From assembly GCA_004794785.1 (NCBI GenBank), contig SJOL01004338.1:359308-423307 (forward strand): DNA of 64,000 nucleotides. The letters are read 5' to 3'. The position numbers and the translations under genes are program-made. Each line of letters begins with the position of its first letter. Position 1 is the first letter of the stretch. Under the pieces are notes generated by a model. It was not told the DNA's origin. It saw nothing but the letters and a program-made list of their open reading frames with translations, and searched no databases. Below, piece by piece: positions 36,101 to 50,268 of the stretch. This stretch comes from Opisthorchis felineus (Eukaryota; Platyhelminthes; Trematoda; Opisthorchiida; Opisthorchiidae).

Positions 36101-39028
36101 AGATTATTTATAGTTCGATCGACCTTTTTACTGAGGCTTTGATAAAGTACTTCGTTTAATCCGCCAGGTTGGTGTAGCTTCTGAAAAGTCTGTGTGTGAA
36201 CAACTTTGGTCAACTTTTAAATTTGTGATAATGGAGGAACCCTTCTGAAAAGCTTATCGCTGTTGGCCAAGACGAAACTCATACATTACGTAGGCGCTGT
36301 CTCCCACAGATTTACCTTCTTGGAGTTCAGCGGGGAAAAAACAAGGGAAGTCAGTCAACTGGCAAACACTTGGCGCCGCTTAAGAAATCACCGTTTCGGA
36401 AAAGTTTGGGAAACGATCAGGCTTAACAACAAATCTACTGATTCGTTTCCAAACGTTTCGGAAACCAAAATGGATCTTGCCAGTTGTTGCGGCCTGTATT
36501 CGAGAAACTAATCCACTGGATGTTAGTTCTGCTAACACAGCTGATGCCACTCTACCAGAGCTTTCAGTTACCATAAGTTATATCGTTCTGTCTACCAGGT
36601 TGACGAAGACAGAGAGAAAATACCTCGGGGGGAATGACATCGAACCGCTGTAGACCAATGAATCATTCAAGTACATCATGTGAGAAAATTATTTGTCAGT
36701 CATACGACACACAAAATGATGTCACTGTCAATCATCGTTAACATTTACCTTTCCATGCGAGCATCTTCACCTACAGTCATGTGATGATAGGTTCCTTTTC
36801 TACCGGTGGAATGCAGATAGCGTGTAACTGAGTCAAACAGTGACAGTCAAACGTTGACACGTAACCACTCTGAGTCAGCTTTTATCAAAAGAACCAGTTT
36901 GCAACTGTTCAAAGAAACGTCCGAATTAACCTATGAATTTTTCCAATTTCTGAACTGGACATTTCTAGGTAGGAAACTTTCTTGCACTTTAATATCTCTA
37001 GCCTTTCTCTAACCTTCACAACAATTCAACACTTTTCGCTGTTCTAAGCATTTGTCCCTCTTCGAGTATCCACGAGACACTAAGTGCTCATTAGGCAAGC
37101 TATGCACTGACAGACAGAGATGAAACAATAGACTCCGTTTTCAAATACTAGCTATGTTGCAACCTTGACAAAGTGCCGTCTCGTCTGCCTGTAGAGCTGC
37201 CCATGTATCTACGTCAATCAGTGGGGAAATAAGGCTTTTTCACCACTAATGAGCCTCTTTCACCGTTTCTCACTCGGGAACAACGCTAATTGTCTGGTGA
37301 TATGTCGAACAATTGGTGTATGACAAACATTTGACTACTTGGATTGTTGTGTCCTCGGAAACGTGAATTATCCGTGTCCGGTTCAGAACCCCAGACATGC
37401 GAGCAAATGTGTTAGCAATACTCTACTAACGCGCGCCGAATTCATCTAAATTATCACATCTGTAAGGACAAATGTGCCCACGCCTGGGTAATGTGACTGA
37501 GGCAGTGAAAATCGGGTGTTGTACAGGTATTTGTCGAATCTGCTAGAATGATTCATTTTGCAAATTTACGTCAGCCTATAATCTCGTAGAATAAGAGAGA
37601 AGACGGTGCGTCACTGAAGCCACAACTATTCGTTATGAAATCGATCGCGTTGGTATGAGTATACGTTGGATAGCTGCGTAATGTTGAGATCATGTCACAG
37701 GGTCAAATCTCTTGATCCGTTAACATGAAAATAGTTCATTGAATTGAGTATAGTAGTGGCCAATAAATGAAATTAGCTGTTCAAATAATAAGTTAGGTGA
37801 CGAAAAATGATGGGTAGTAGGATATGCTCACAAACCGACCGGGTGAAAGAAACTGCAAAATTGGTACTGCAGTTTTCTGGAATCAATTCCTGACACAAAT
37901 TTAGCCGTAGGTTCTTGGGAACTATTTTACATCATTTAGAAACTAAGCAGACCAATGCACACTAACTGCCCATTGTAAAAAATAACATTCTATATAAAAC
38001 GCAAGAAATAGTTTCCAAACGGAACCCTTTTAAAGCTGAGTCGTGCTATCAGAAAATCGCTGTTTTCTGGCTAGTTCTGGGGCATGGAAAATTCAAGGCT
38101 GTCGGTATATCCATACGGACAATTTTTTTTATTCCGTAGTACAAATGGAGCAACTTATTGTCAATTCCTGTGCAGCTGTTCAGTGCTTTAATACTTCTTT
38201 GACAAGCCATTAAATGATCTTTTTCAGTTGTTTCTACTCTGCACAGGCCTGAATGGAATAAACCTTTAAACACAGAAACTCATTTGGCAAACAAATTAAG
38301 TGTCCTAGTAGACATAGTCCACGAAGCACGACTACGCAGTCTGCTGTTTTACATGGACAACATCCTAAAATATCAGGTGGTGTGAGGTAATGACAGCCTC
38401 TTTGACAAGAAATACACGAGATGTATGCGCTGAACAATCATGGAATTATTGGGTGGTCATGGTGGACTCACCATCTAGTGCACTACGTATTTATAAGCGG
38501 GAACATAAGCTCGGTATGCATCCCCCATATACCCCAACAACCACAGAAGCTAAGAATGAATCTTGTTCAAGTTCTTCATATTCTGGTGCGAGAGAATTTT
38601 GTAAATCCACAGAACCTCCATGTCCCTCAATGGGAGTCGAAAGTGAATGAGCGGCATCCATGCATTGAGAAGTTTGTTAACAGCCTGCACTTATCAGCGA
38701 CAGTATGCATGAAACATCCCTTTAAAACTGATGACACCGATGAGCTTCACGTAGGGTGATTTGTTTTTCTCGCTGTTTCACCCAACTCAGCTAGCCGACT
38801 GGGAGATCACAGACCATATTCACACATTTACCCCAAACCATCGTACACCAGATAGTACTTACACCGAATGTCACTGTGTGTTCCAGTTGTTAGCCTTTTT
38901 TACTGTTGGTCACTTTCGGTCAACAATCCATCATACAGAGTGGTGCGCTCAAGTCTTTAATTCAGATCACTAACAGGACAAGTTCTTCCACTTTCAGTGG
39001 TACTCATGGGATAAATGGAAATTCTGAA
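33143..39028. other. Long stretch without a recognisable gene or repeat
   Basis: Many short frames, the longest 112 codons (38421-38759, plus) and 103 codons (35356-35667, plus), with none recognisable and none spliced convincingly to another. Confidence 0.4.
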
Positions 39029-39225
39029 CAGCCCACTACGGGATTCATCCTTCCTAAGACTCATCAGGTGGGCGCTGTCCCATAGCTGCCGTCAGACTTA
39101 TGTCCTAACTGAACACCATATTTTATGCAATCGACGAAATACACTGATTTGCAAATGAGGTTGGTGTTAACAGGAAACTCACCTGAATACCTGCTGAATC
39201 TCTCAGTCATGATATTCTTCCTAAA
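39029..39225 (-). mobile_element. Degraded retrozyme copy with ribozyme relic
   Basis: Sense on minus. On plus it runs from CAGCCCACTACGGGATTCAT through ACTCATCAGGTGGGCGC, GAAATACACTGATTTGCAAATGAG and CATGATATTCTTC. The ribozyme relic at 39029-39075 keeps CTGATGAG, but GAAA reads GAAT and stem II is worn. This copy crosses the usual 3' boundary, so it derives from more than one tandem unit. Confidence 0.6.
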
Positions 39226-42200
39226 AAAGAGATCCAAATGGGGTTCAGTTGAGCCTTCTGTTAATACCAACGTACTTTGCAAATCAGTATTTCGCTTAGC
39301 CTGTCCGTTATGCTTGATGATTCATCTACTTCTCAGCTTCATAAGCTCCCGTTCTGACAAACCAACAAAGCATTCAGCTTGACTGCTGAATTGTGGATGG
39401 AAGGGTGGGTCACACAAACGTTGGTGTAGAAGAGAAAAAATCTGAATACAAGGCTTCGTTACCTATCAACAGAAGCTGCAGACGCTTAAAGTGTGTAGCT
39501 TTTCTGCAGACAAACACCTCTGACCACTTTGAAAAACATTGACAGCGATCCGAAATGATTGCCGTCACCGGACCAATGATACCCAATGCCCTTCCAAGCT
39601 GCAGCAGGAAAAAAATTGCGATTTTACTCGGGATATGACCAACATTTCATGCAACCTGCAGCTACGGACAAGTTCTTCAACCCTCGCCCAAAACCCTCGC
39701 TCAGTAAACACTAACTACTTCGAGGGGTGGCCTTTACTCTGCTAGTTTCAGGATGTCCTTTGTGAAACTGCTCCAATACTTGGTGCTGAAGTTTGTGCGG
39801 TACAGCAACAGGGTCATCAAACACTAGCAGTTACGCCACAATTTTCAAATCATTTTTTTTAAACAAGCTGCCATTGACGTTGACATTCAACTTCTATAGA
39901 CCGGATAAATTCAGTGACCTCCTGCAGCAGGTGGTCATGCGTAATTTCTTTGGCATTTGTTTCAGCACAGATAGAAAGATGCTGAACGGATTAGGAAGAA
40001 AATTATTGGATTTCGCCGCCGGCTGGAACTGGGGTAATTGCTGTGCCTTCGTCTCCCTTGTTGAAATTTCATTGAGATATTGGACGCGGTGGTGTAGCGG
40101 CACGACAAAAAGATGATTTTGTGCGTGATTTATGTTAGAATCTTAAACAAGAATCGTGGTAGCCCTGCGATGGAGGCAACTAGTAGCATGGGCAGGGAGA
40201 GCTTTGGAAATCCGAACAAAGCGAGCGCTGGATTGTGGTCTCTGTGAAGTATAAAATGTCGGTTATGCAGCACTCTGTGGAAGTTCTTCATAGTAAGAAC
40301 CAGAGTTAACGCTTTGTTTTCAGTTTAGCTGCAATTTTCCGCCGTTAACGTGAGTGGGTGGGACACGTGATACATGACCTTTTTTGAACCACTTCGAAAA
40401 TGAACCGCATGAGTTCATCATTCTGAATCATAGGTTGCCACGATGATCGGAAGTTTAAGTTTGAAATGGGCTACCAGTAAGTTGGACTGAGTATGTTCAG
40501 TATGAGGAAAGTCTGTTTGACACGCGTGTGATCATTTCCACCCAGACGAAGGAGAATCCCTTCAGAATAGAGGGATAGAGAGTTTTTGCGAACTGCTGCA
40601 GTTTGAAGGTCAGAGCTGGGTGCCAATTTATATGTATATATATGTATGCATGACTATATTTATGAGGGTCATTAGGTGTCATTCCTTGAATTTTTCACGA
40701 AGCAGTACCTTCAACGACAGCTGAGAATTCATGCTAGCAGATTTGTTTTACATCTAAGGTTGAGCACCGTAAATAATACAACCAGTATTTCCTGACTATT
40801 GACGGGATAAGCTGGAAGGACATCAGTCAGCGCTTCTAGGGAAAGTTCGAATAGCCTGAAAAACACGCGCTACACAAAGTGAGCTTTCATCAATGATTCG
40901 ACGGCTTCACCATAGCCAGTATATGTGTAGGCAGACATTGCTCGAAGTTTGAAGTAGCTGCCCGTGAATAACCAAAATGCTGAGTCCTTTGACGTGTTTA
41001 CTTTCGTAAACAAACAGCCAATGCCACTCCTGACAGTTAGTAGCTACGGAAGTAGCTGAAGCCTTCTTGTGGATACTGACGAAGCGTTTGATACTCCTAA
41101 AGATACCTTTCAAAATTTACACACTGACCCACCAAGAGAACACCTCCTCAAAAAGACCTCGAGTTTCTCAACAATAATAAACTTATCAAATGGGCAGAAA
41201 TGGATATTCCAATATCATCACGACTTGCGCATGCCGTTGCTTCTTTCCAGGTAAGGATAGCCAGTCAGCCGTGTGGTATAGACATCAAGCCTGTATTTGT
41301 TTAATTCAGTGTTCAGGGTGATGCATTCTATGTTCTTTGAATTTGCCAAGGTCCACCACAACACCCTCCTGTTGGCGAGGTGGATCAGTGTCACCTAATC
41401 GGCTGGCTGAAAATGTCATCTAAAAAAGCTATAATTCCAGTAGAATGAAGAAAGGCAGCATATTTGACATAATCAATTTGGATTCTTACGCGACTAGGGC
41501 ATGCAAGTGTTGTTCTCGCCAAATGATGTCATACCCATACATTTACACAATGAATCAAAAGTTTATCCCATTGCATCATTCGTCCACGCTGTGAATTCCT
41601 ATGCAAGCCATGAATTGCGTTAAAACAAAAGGTATGCTGAAATCTTTTGCACGACGCTGAATTAGCAAAAGAATCTGATGATCCGATACGGGGAGTGAGT
41701 ATGAGAGTTTACGGAAATGATTCGTTTCATCTTTTTGATCCACCTGCCTTGTTGGAATTCTTTTCACACCTCGTAGAATTCAAAATACTATTATTTAATA
41801 TTTGCTAGTAAAAATGTCTATCTTAGACATCTGACCAACATGTATCCTTTCTATCCAGTTGCAGTTTCATATCGCAAAACTCTTGAGGACTGTCCACGGA
41901 AATAGATACTTTTTCATTCGCTTGAAATTTTATCACACCTATATGTATTTTAAGCAGTTAAATTTAAAAACGGGCGTCTTTTTTTATTTCCTCATTGTCT
42001 TCAGTCAGCCGGCTCACAGTTGTACCAAAATAGAGCTACTTAGTGTACAGTTTTATTCATGTAGAGTCCATTAACTAAGGTACTGAGGAATAACCAATGG
42101 GCATTGTCCTCCACTGCCAACCTTGGGGTACTGCGTATTTGGCGAACTTCAATAAAATCCGCTTAGGGTGTCTTATAGGGGTAACCAACCAAATGGTTGA

Positions 42201-42424
42201 ATAATTTGTCAGTTGGAAAACGCTTCTAAGCAATCTAGAAGTGGTTGTTGAACGTTTGAATGGCCAGCAATTTTTTTCAAACTTTCATGAAACTGAACAT
42301 TGCCACCATTAACCACGCTAATTATACTACGTAAGTTGAATTACGTTAAGCTGAGCGTCTTCGCTTTGCCCAGCAAGGCTGCATGCACGCTTTCCCCCAA
42401 TATGAACGTGGAGTCTTTGCTGTT
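39226..42424. other. Long stretch without a recognisable gene or repeat
   Basis: The longest frame is 107 codons (39793-40116, plus), not recognised. No repeat family matched. Confidence 0.4.
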
Positions 42425-43268
42425 GCGAGTACAAATACACAAGATACCAATCCGGCAGACAAACGAGCTGCTTCTGGCTCGCAATATGTCGGTCGTCGCT
42501 TCACCGGACAGACACGTTTTACTTCCCTTAGGGTGGCCCACGCGCGAACATTCCTAACTCATGATCAACGCTTAAGTGGTATTCAGCCGCATCGAGATAA
42601 TGCAGGTCGATCGGTGTGGTTGTACAAGCATGTCTTGGTTTTTGGTTCTACTGGCTTCTCTAATCCCGTGCGCGCGTTCTGTGCTTATCACACTCGAAAA
42701 AACATCTTAAATGTAATACACTACTCATAAGGTTGCTGAAAGCTCTTCAACATCATAAACGAGAGATTCAGCTGAGTTTCAGATGAGTCTCCTGCAAAGC
42801 CGAATTGGTTTTCAAATAAGTGTATTTCGCTAAAGCACTTTAAACTTCATCCCACTGGGCTGTCGAAGAATTTTCAACAACCTTATGAGTAGCGTGTTGT
42901 CTCATCCCATTGGTTTATTGTACACGATTGGAATCCACCAGTGAACCATGCGTGCAAGCAGTGTGATCTGCACGCCTGCTGTTGAGGTGATTATTCCTGG
43001 TTCTGAAGTGAGTACACTCGCTTTTGAGTTGTTTATTCCTTCACTTGAAGTTGAAAGATATAGTATATCTTCAGTGATTTGTCGGAGAAAGGAGAGAGAC
43101 AGATCACCAAACCAAATAAGGGTGGACAGTAGTGAGGCTGACATTTGCCTAATTGCTGACAGATTGAGTGAAATGACGTTGGAATGTCCAGCTTCGTGGC
43201 TTAGTTAACTAGTGAAGGTATGCTGAGAGCGGAACAAAATGAAACCAAGCCACTGATTAATCTTCAAT
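42425..43268 (+). repeat. 850-bp dispersed repeat, copy B
   Basis: Partner of 17045-17900, same orientation. Differences include an 8-bp gap near the left end, CCCGTGCGCGCGTTC versus CCCGTGGGCGCATTC, and a shorter GAGAGAGACAGATC stretch where copy A has GAGATGAAGCTAAGACAGGTC. It contains the retrozyme fold-back at 42714-42898. A tRNA-like SINE on minus abuts its right end at about 43262. Confidence 0.75.
42714..42898 (+). mobile_element. Fold-back copy of the retrozyme repeat inside repeat copy B
   Basis: Same structure and ribozyme-core deletion as 17336-17520. Here the 3' arm is closer to family consensus (GGGCTGTCGAAGAATTTTCAACAACC), so copy B is slightly less worn at this point. Confidence 0.7.
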
Positions 43269-43436
43269 CGAGATTTCATCCTATCCATGATACCGATCTA
43301 TGCTGAAATACTGTACAGCTGTTTCATCAGCGGTGCGCACCTCATGAAACCCAGTGTTTCGAACCCGCGACCTTCCGACCAGCGGTTCAACACTTGACAG
43401 TTCGGCCATGAGCGGCTGAACAGCAGTGTGATTAGC
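43262..43436 (-). mobile_element. tRNA-derived SINE, copy 2
   Basis: On minus: A-box-like TGGCCGAACTG (43398-43408) and a clean B box GGTTCGAAACA (43355-43365), then the tail shared with 18105-18275 (GAAACAGCTGTACAGTATTTCAGCATAGAT). Its B box is closer to tRNA consensus than that of copy 1. Confidence 0.7.
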
Positions 43437-46400
43437 TGCCAGTTAGGCAGGATAGAGCACCACTCATCCGTCAATCACGGAAACTGCATCACGTAATCAT
43501 GTTTTGGTTGGTGCTTCGGTCGACGACTTCCCAGATAGAAATCTCACTCATCTTGTGAAATTATTCTTCCACTGAGCCGCCTGTAGATCGATGATTGTGT
43601 GAGGAGTTTTGTTAATTTTCAAGTGAGATTGTCACTCGAGATTCCCACCTTAAATTGCCCCCAGTTCACATACTGCTTACTGTATGTTCATTACAGCTAA
43701 TCTGAGAAATCATGCGAAAAGTACGACAGAAGGCATATTTTACCAAATTTTGGTTTAGAAATATAGCAAATCCAAAGATGGCACACTTATCCGAAGAGAC
43801 AACAAACGGTTACTGTTTAGACATATCCTAGCCATGTTCAGATTCTCATAACGTGCCTCCATGGCTAGTGAAAATTCTTAAACCAGTTTGTCGTAGGATT
43901 TATCAATACAGGCTTCGAAACACGTGTAACTCCTGTACGTGACCAACGAAGCCGATGTAGACAAAGAGCACATGATCTCATTAGGCTTTACCGACAAGCT
44001 GACAGTGTTGTAGTGGGTTCGCTACCATGTCCACTCCTGTCTGATTTCTTAATGGGGCGCCCTAAGAACCATCAACTACACTCAAGTATAGGAAAGATGT
44101 AGTTCTGCCAAATATAAGTAGACGATATATACTTGTAAAAGCTATCAGATATTTTAACGAATTTCAGCCAACCACATCCGGCGATTTGATTTACATCCGA
44201 GGAGGAAAATAACGGATCTTTCCATTTCCTAGACTACACCAACTTTCCGACTTTGTCCCACTGAAACGTAAACGGAATTTAGTTTGACGTTTCACTGCCA
44301 GAGCAAGTAATATCTTCTCTGGAAACGAATCCTAAATCGAACTCCAGTCTCTAGCAAGCAAATGATTATCTGAACAGATTCATTTCGAAACATGTCTATC
44401 ACAACTAAGAAAACCGAACCGACAACAGTGGAAAAGAAATCTGGTTTTAGCAGTTTTCTTTTCAAAAACGTTCTAGCCACAAACAACCTTACTCAGTGTC
44501 TACATCACACAATTCGGCAAAACGTTCAGGCCGGTTCACAACCACTCAGTTGAATGTCCCACATCTCAAAGATAAATTATCGGTCTACGCTCAAAGCACC
44601 GTAGTCTACTCCTTTATCTGCTTTGTTACAGCAGATTATATGGGGCGCTGAACGCAGCAGTTTCTTAAGAGAATAGCATAGCGTAACCCATTTTGGCTAA
44701 CAAAAAGATCGAGGAGGTCTACTGCTAGTACAGTGCTCACTCGGCTCAAACGAGTCACGTGATTAATTCTCACACCACTTCTAAGATGCTATACCAAGAG
44801 CCGATCTATCCACTAAGATCCTTTCAATATCAGTATTTGGTCACATCTGAACTAGTCACGGTTCACTCACGTAACTCGAGTCTGTGCACTCAGAAAGCGT
44901 TCCCACGCGCAATAAGACTTCTATGGTGTACTCACGTGACCGCTGAACACTCATATAAACGGATCCTTACGTAAACAGTTTTCATACTTTTACCAGCTGA
45001 TTTCGCTCATTCTTTATTTTACTTGAAATTATCGCCCACCTCTAATTTTGTAACCTCTTGTTCTCTATTGACCAGAAGAACGTCAGGATTCATCAACGAG
45101 TGTTCTGAACTAGCACTGCATGTCATCACGCAGGCTGCTCACCACCCCGCTCCACTGAGTTCTAGTTTAAGTCTCCGAAGACATGATTTAGACCTTGATA
45201 TTCCCACCTGTAGAGTACACTTTTAAACGGTTCCAAGTGTAACGACTCACAGGCAGTGGGTATAAACATCAGTGACACTTTCAGGTACCGTAGTTCAACT
45301 AGTGATTTTCCCCCTTTGGGGAATATTCCCATCGGTGAAATGAAACTGGCTTTAACAGACGGTCAGTAATTTAAAGAAAGTATCACTTTAGCAACGTAAT
45401 TCACTGATTTACCAGGTGCACAACGAAAGTTCGGCGCTGGAAACACAAATCCCAGCTAATCGGATACTCTGTTCTACTGTGACTGACAAAATTAGAAAGT
45501 TGTGGTCGTCAGACAGTTCAAAAAACAACAAGGACAACAGAGCTTTAATGGCTACAGTCAGACGGGGAAACCTAAGAGAACACTGAATTGAAGGAGACTC
45601 GTTCGTCGCTTATTATGCAGTGTTTCTTTTGGTAACCTCTTGTTTTGTCGGTTTTCACTTTTCTGGTTAAGATCAAGAGTAGAAAGATGAAGTCTTTTGG
45701 TCTCTAGAATTTCCTGAATTGAACTGTCATAAATTTTATGGCTTCTGCCGTATACTGGGAATACTTCCGTCTCGTTGACTCACGAGATGGTGTCCCTTTG
45801 CAAATTTAGATGCTTGTTGACGGTGTACTCACTGCTTGTATGTTCTACATCGAGCGACTGAACAGAATTTGGATGGGAAAGATGTCATGAGTAGGTTGAG
45901 CAGTGGACTATGCGGTCAGTACCCATCTCAGAACGTGATTAACAAACGGTCTTCCTTGTACCATTGGCTTTCCTATAACACCTGAGAATATAACCAACTT
46001 TCCAATGGATGGCGTTTTGGGTAAAAAAAATATTGATTTTCTGTTGTTATTATGGCTGACATCCCGAAAAATGAAGGGGACAGTTGGATGCTACTGAATG
46101 TAGGCCAAATGACTATCAGGGAAATATGGGTTTCACTGGGCACTTTGTCAAGTCCACGGCCAAAACTTTATCACAGGCTGACTTCGTCATCATTTCCCAC
46201 CTCCTCCCAGAGATACACAAAATTTATTACGATCCTCCTTGCCACCATTCACTTTGGGCCCCTAGCACTGCCAGCAACCTTTAGTATTCGGGGTTCTTAT
46301 TTAATCTGCTATAAAGTGCACCTCATTTGTTTTCACCTGGGAACTGAAAGTTTGATACCTTCTTCGTCATCTTCAACTCGCGCCACCAAAATGTCTCTTC

Positions 46401-49400
46401 CCCCGGTGGGTCCACTCACCAGTTTGTCAGTTAATTTTAGACTGTAGGCATGAAATATCGCTGACTCATAAAGTTAGCCAGGGGCTCTGAAGGTAAAATT
46501 GGTACAATGGTTGGATGCCACCTAGCATCGGGCTCAAGCGCGAACAATTTCAAATGGTTATGTGACAATACAGACGAGTTCACACTGCATTGGTTGAGTA
46601 GTTGTCAAAATCTTGCTTCATATATCAGAGTTCGATTCCCAACACAACAAAGTTATGATGCATTGATGAGCCCTAGTAAAAGATCAGCGCTACGATGTTT
46701 TGGTGTGGACGAACCAGAATAACCGTACAGGGCTATTAAGAGGGTCGTTAGCTGTGAGTGTTTCGAGCACAAATACAGTAGTCCCCTTCAAGAGAGACCA
46801 CACCCAACTAAAATCACTCCAACCCGGTCTCGTCAGGCTTGGCTGGCAGTTCGTACTTTTCACAAACTACTCGAAAACTTTCAGAAAATGTACGAAGGAT
46901 GCAGAATACTCACCCAACAAAGACCAGGAAACGAAATTTGTGTACTTGGCCCTTATGTATTGACACCATTTGGGTAGTTGAGAAGTGGCATGGACGAAAA
47001 AATTTTGCCGAAGTGATTGTGGATCCCATGACATGATTTCTGTTCGCATGACGCAAAATCACCGTGGATCCCCCGTGAAAGTACCGCCCTTCAGCTAAGA
47101 CCACTGTTGACCGGAGCCTTGAATGTTTTCTTCTGCGGCCAAGTCCCTCCTAAAAGTGAGCACCAATAGAAGAAAACGACTTCCGATCAGTCCTTTCTAG
47201 TGGTCAATCCAAACAGACTAACCTTGGTACATCTACTTGCTCCAAGGGCCATTTGAAAGGGCCAACCCAAAGTTACCTATTCTTAGTGGTAGGCTTTTTA
47301 GAGTAAAAGATTGCACTAACAAATTAATTACAACCGGTCTCTCCTAATGATGGTACCTCCGTAGAGGATAAATTTATTTTGAAGGAAGTAAAACACCTTC
47401 GGATTCTTTGTCACGGACACATTGATCTCCGGAGTACAGTAACAAAACATCGTTTTTTCCGAAAATAACGCAGCGTGCAATCCATGCGAAAGTTTTTTAT
47501 ACATTTAGTACTTCTGTAAACTCAGAATTAAATGGCTTTCCTGATATATCCCGGGGAGAAACATGAGACAAGAGACGCCAAACTGGTTTGTTTTCCGTTC
47601 AGAAGTGGCAGCTCCAAAGTAAAGTGTTCTCAAGAGGCAAGTGGGTTGGATTGATTTTACTTGGTGGCTAATTTCGCCACAGATAAATTTGTTCCCCTCT
47701 GGAGCGATGATCTTCAGGGGCAGTTATAGTCTTTTTAGAAAGGAAGCTTATGGAAGCGTTCCCAATCTGCCATTTTCATCATACAATACTTCTCCAACCT
47801 ATAACGAAAACTCCTGGTATGCAAACAACGTTGCTTTATCAAAGCCGGTCTTCACTGATGATGGCGCCATTTTGTTGGGCTTGGCTCCCTTATGATTTGA
47901 AACATTACCATTGTGTTCAAACGTCGCACGTGCAGCCGTAACCAGAGTAAGGATAGTGTTGTGGACCAGTTTGGGGCATATGAGTTGATCTGCGAGGCTA
48001 CAGTCTGCTATAATCTAAAAATTTTCTTGTCATTATCCTCGTCATTGGTATCGTCCTTGCTAATACTGTGTCGAAGGGATGGACTCCTCCTTTGTTAGAA
48101 TGATACGCAACCAGTGCAAAAACAAGCTCTGATTCAAATGCAAGTTTTTGCCAGTGCTTGCAAAATGCTGGCCTCCTAATGCAACATGATGACTTTGGTG
48201 GACGACGAAGTTCCTTACAATACATTGTTCGCTATATAACAGGTCCTGTGAAAGTAACAATATGGCAAGGCTAACTCCAAACAGGGCCATTTAAGTCGTC
48301 CCATCAATGATTCCTGTCTCTACGCTAGTTCCTCATTGTAGACTCAGCGTTTCCTCCGCTATGCATCAAAAATTACGACTGTTTCAAGTATCGTGGTTAC
48401 ATATTTTACGTCTCCATGATACTAATAGTCTACTGGAATCAGTGTTTTATCTGCCAGAAGCATTTCCGAAACAAACACACCACCATTTCAAGTCTGAATC
48501 TGGGATTAGTCCTCGTACACTGTCTCATACTCAATCAGAATCATTTATGAATTATCCGGAAACTGACAAGAGGAATTAGGATGTTACATGCCCCATAGGA
48601 ATTTTAGGGTATAGTTCAGCAGAATGCGGAGACGTATCTGGATTTGGCACGTCCTGTGGCGTGGTACATATGAGTTAAAAGTTTCCATAGAATGCTATCA
48701 ACTGCAATCGGGGTATTCTTACCCTGGTAATATTTAGCAAACTCTGTACGTGTGGGGGCCTGCACTTTTGAAAAAAGAGGGTATTACAATTTTTAACCCC
48801 TCATCGAACACACGTTGCTTTTTGGGATCCTCCATCCGCAGTAAAGCGTTGCACCATGAGAACAAATAACCAGGGCTTTTGCCGGATTAGAACGAAGTAC
48901 TGTTTGCTTCCAGTAATTTTAAAATGGTACTACTTCTTCTATAAAAACAACAAAATTTCCTGGCAGTGCAGATAACTTCTTCGCATTATGGCTTTATAGA
49001 CCAAGGTCTTTTTTCTTCGCTGGTGGGATAACTGGACGTCTTCTATCTCTTTTGCTTGAAACTCTCTATCGGTTTTTCCTAAGAAGCTCACTGGAGGTTA
49101 CGCTCAAGAGGGACGAGAAAAGGGACGATCATTACTCCTTACTTAGTAAAACTTCACTGAATTCCAAGTTAGATTTTTCTACGTTCTCTAGGACGGATGA
49201 CAAAGAGGGTCACAACGAGGCGGTAAAGCGAACAAACATGTGACGACATGCCCGTTGATTCACTACGTTCACGGCAGTTGCCGACTGACAGATTTTATTC
49301 TACGGAAATAATAGCCTGCGGAGTCCCTCTCTACGGCGACCACCCTACCTGTTCTTTATTCCTGTCACTAACACCTATGGATAAAATTTCACTTTCCTCA

Positions 49401-49991
49401 TTGCAACAACCAGAGAATAACTATCCCCCATTGACTGTCATGGAGTTTTCCCCTTCATTAACGACAGACCTAAATGTGCATTTCATGTGTATTTCAATTT
49501 GAACAGAGCTGCTTGGTTCCAAAACACCCCTTTCCATTGTTCGTATCTCTAAACCGACTGTTTTCCACCGGTACTGTCAGCGACAGTCATACAGCAGTTC
49601 CGCCACACCACACAGAACGGCTTTAAATTTGACGAACTAAACGGTGTGTTTGAACCCAGATTGCGAAATATGACGGTTTACTGTCCAGAGTGAGACAAAA
49701 ATTATCATAATCAATCGATTTGACCGGGTACTATCGAGAAAGGTTAACCCAGGGGTAGACTGAAAGAACTACCCAGTTAGGATTCTCAGTATACCATGCG
49801 TTTAACGTGGTACTCTTGAATGACGACGATAGATATGTGTGAACTCGTAGATATGATAAGAATAAGAATTGTAAAAATAATTGGTGTGATCTGCGGTTAT
49901 AGCCAGATTATTACAGATTTACCCTCATGATTCTAGGGGAGAAATACGTCAGTTTGGTTTTGCAATAGATTTTATTAAATAGGTGCAGTAC
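43437..49991. other. Long stretch without a recognisable gene
   Basis: The longest frame is 131 codons (46052-46447, plus), Ser/Thr/Pro-rich and unrecognised. A tRNA-B-box-like GTTCGATTCCC lies at 46630-46640 with an A-box-like GGTTGAGTAG about 28 bases upstream, too weak to call a tRNA or a SINE. Confidence 0.4.
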
Positions 49992-50268
49992 GGGAGACTC
50001 AACTGAACCCCAGCTAAACCTCCCATTTATGATATTATTCGGTCTGTTTCATTTGGAACGATTTTCGCGACATCATGCTATACTTTCATAAGGTTACTGA
50101 AGGCTATTCGATAGCTCAATGCCTGTTTCGCCAGTCTTGAAGCTCATCAATCAAGCGAAGTTTCCACCAACCTTATGCTCAAATTGGACACCAAATTTTA
50201 CAAAGTTGGTGAAATACACTCATTTGTGAACTAAGGTGCCTGGTGTTAACGGGGAGTCTCAACCCTAA
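49992..50268 (-). mobile_element. Old retrozyme copy of about one unit, ribozyme relic
   Basis: Sense on minus, strongly diverged. GGGAGACTCAACTG at 49992 recurs as GGGGAGTCTCAACCC near 50255, giving slightly more than one unit. The ribozyme relic at 50110-50158 reads TTGATGAG and CGAAACAGGC with a weak stem II. GAAATACACTCATTTG near 50210 marks the usual boundary, which this copy crosses. Confidence 0.55.

Noticed and set aside
46590..46645. tRNA-like sequence with B-box-like GTTCGATTCCC
   Set aside because: The T-stem and acceptor stem do not pair and the A box is poor. At best a worn SINE head.
47641..47895. 84-codon plus frame with ISPQINLF, considered as a mitochondrial cox1 insertion
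   Set aside because: No alignment to cox1 conserved blocks beyond a few residues.
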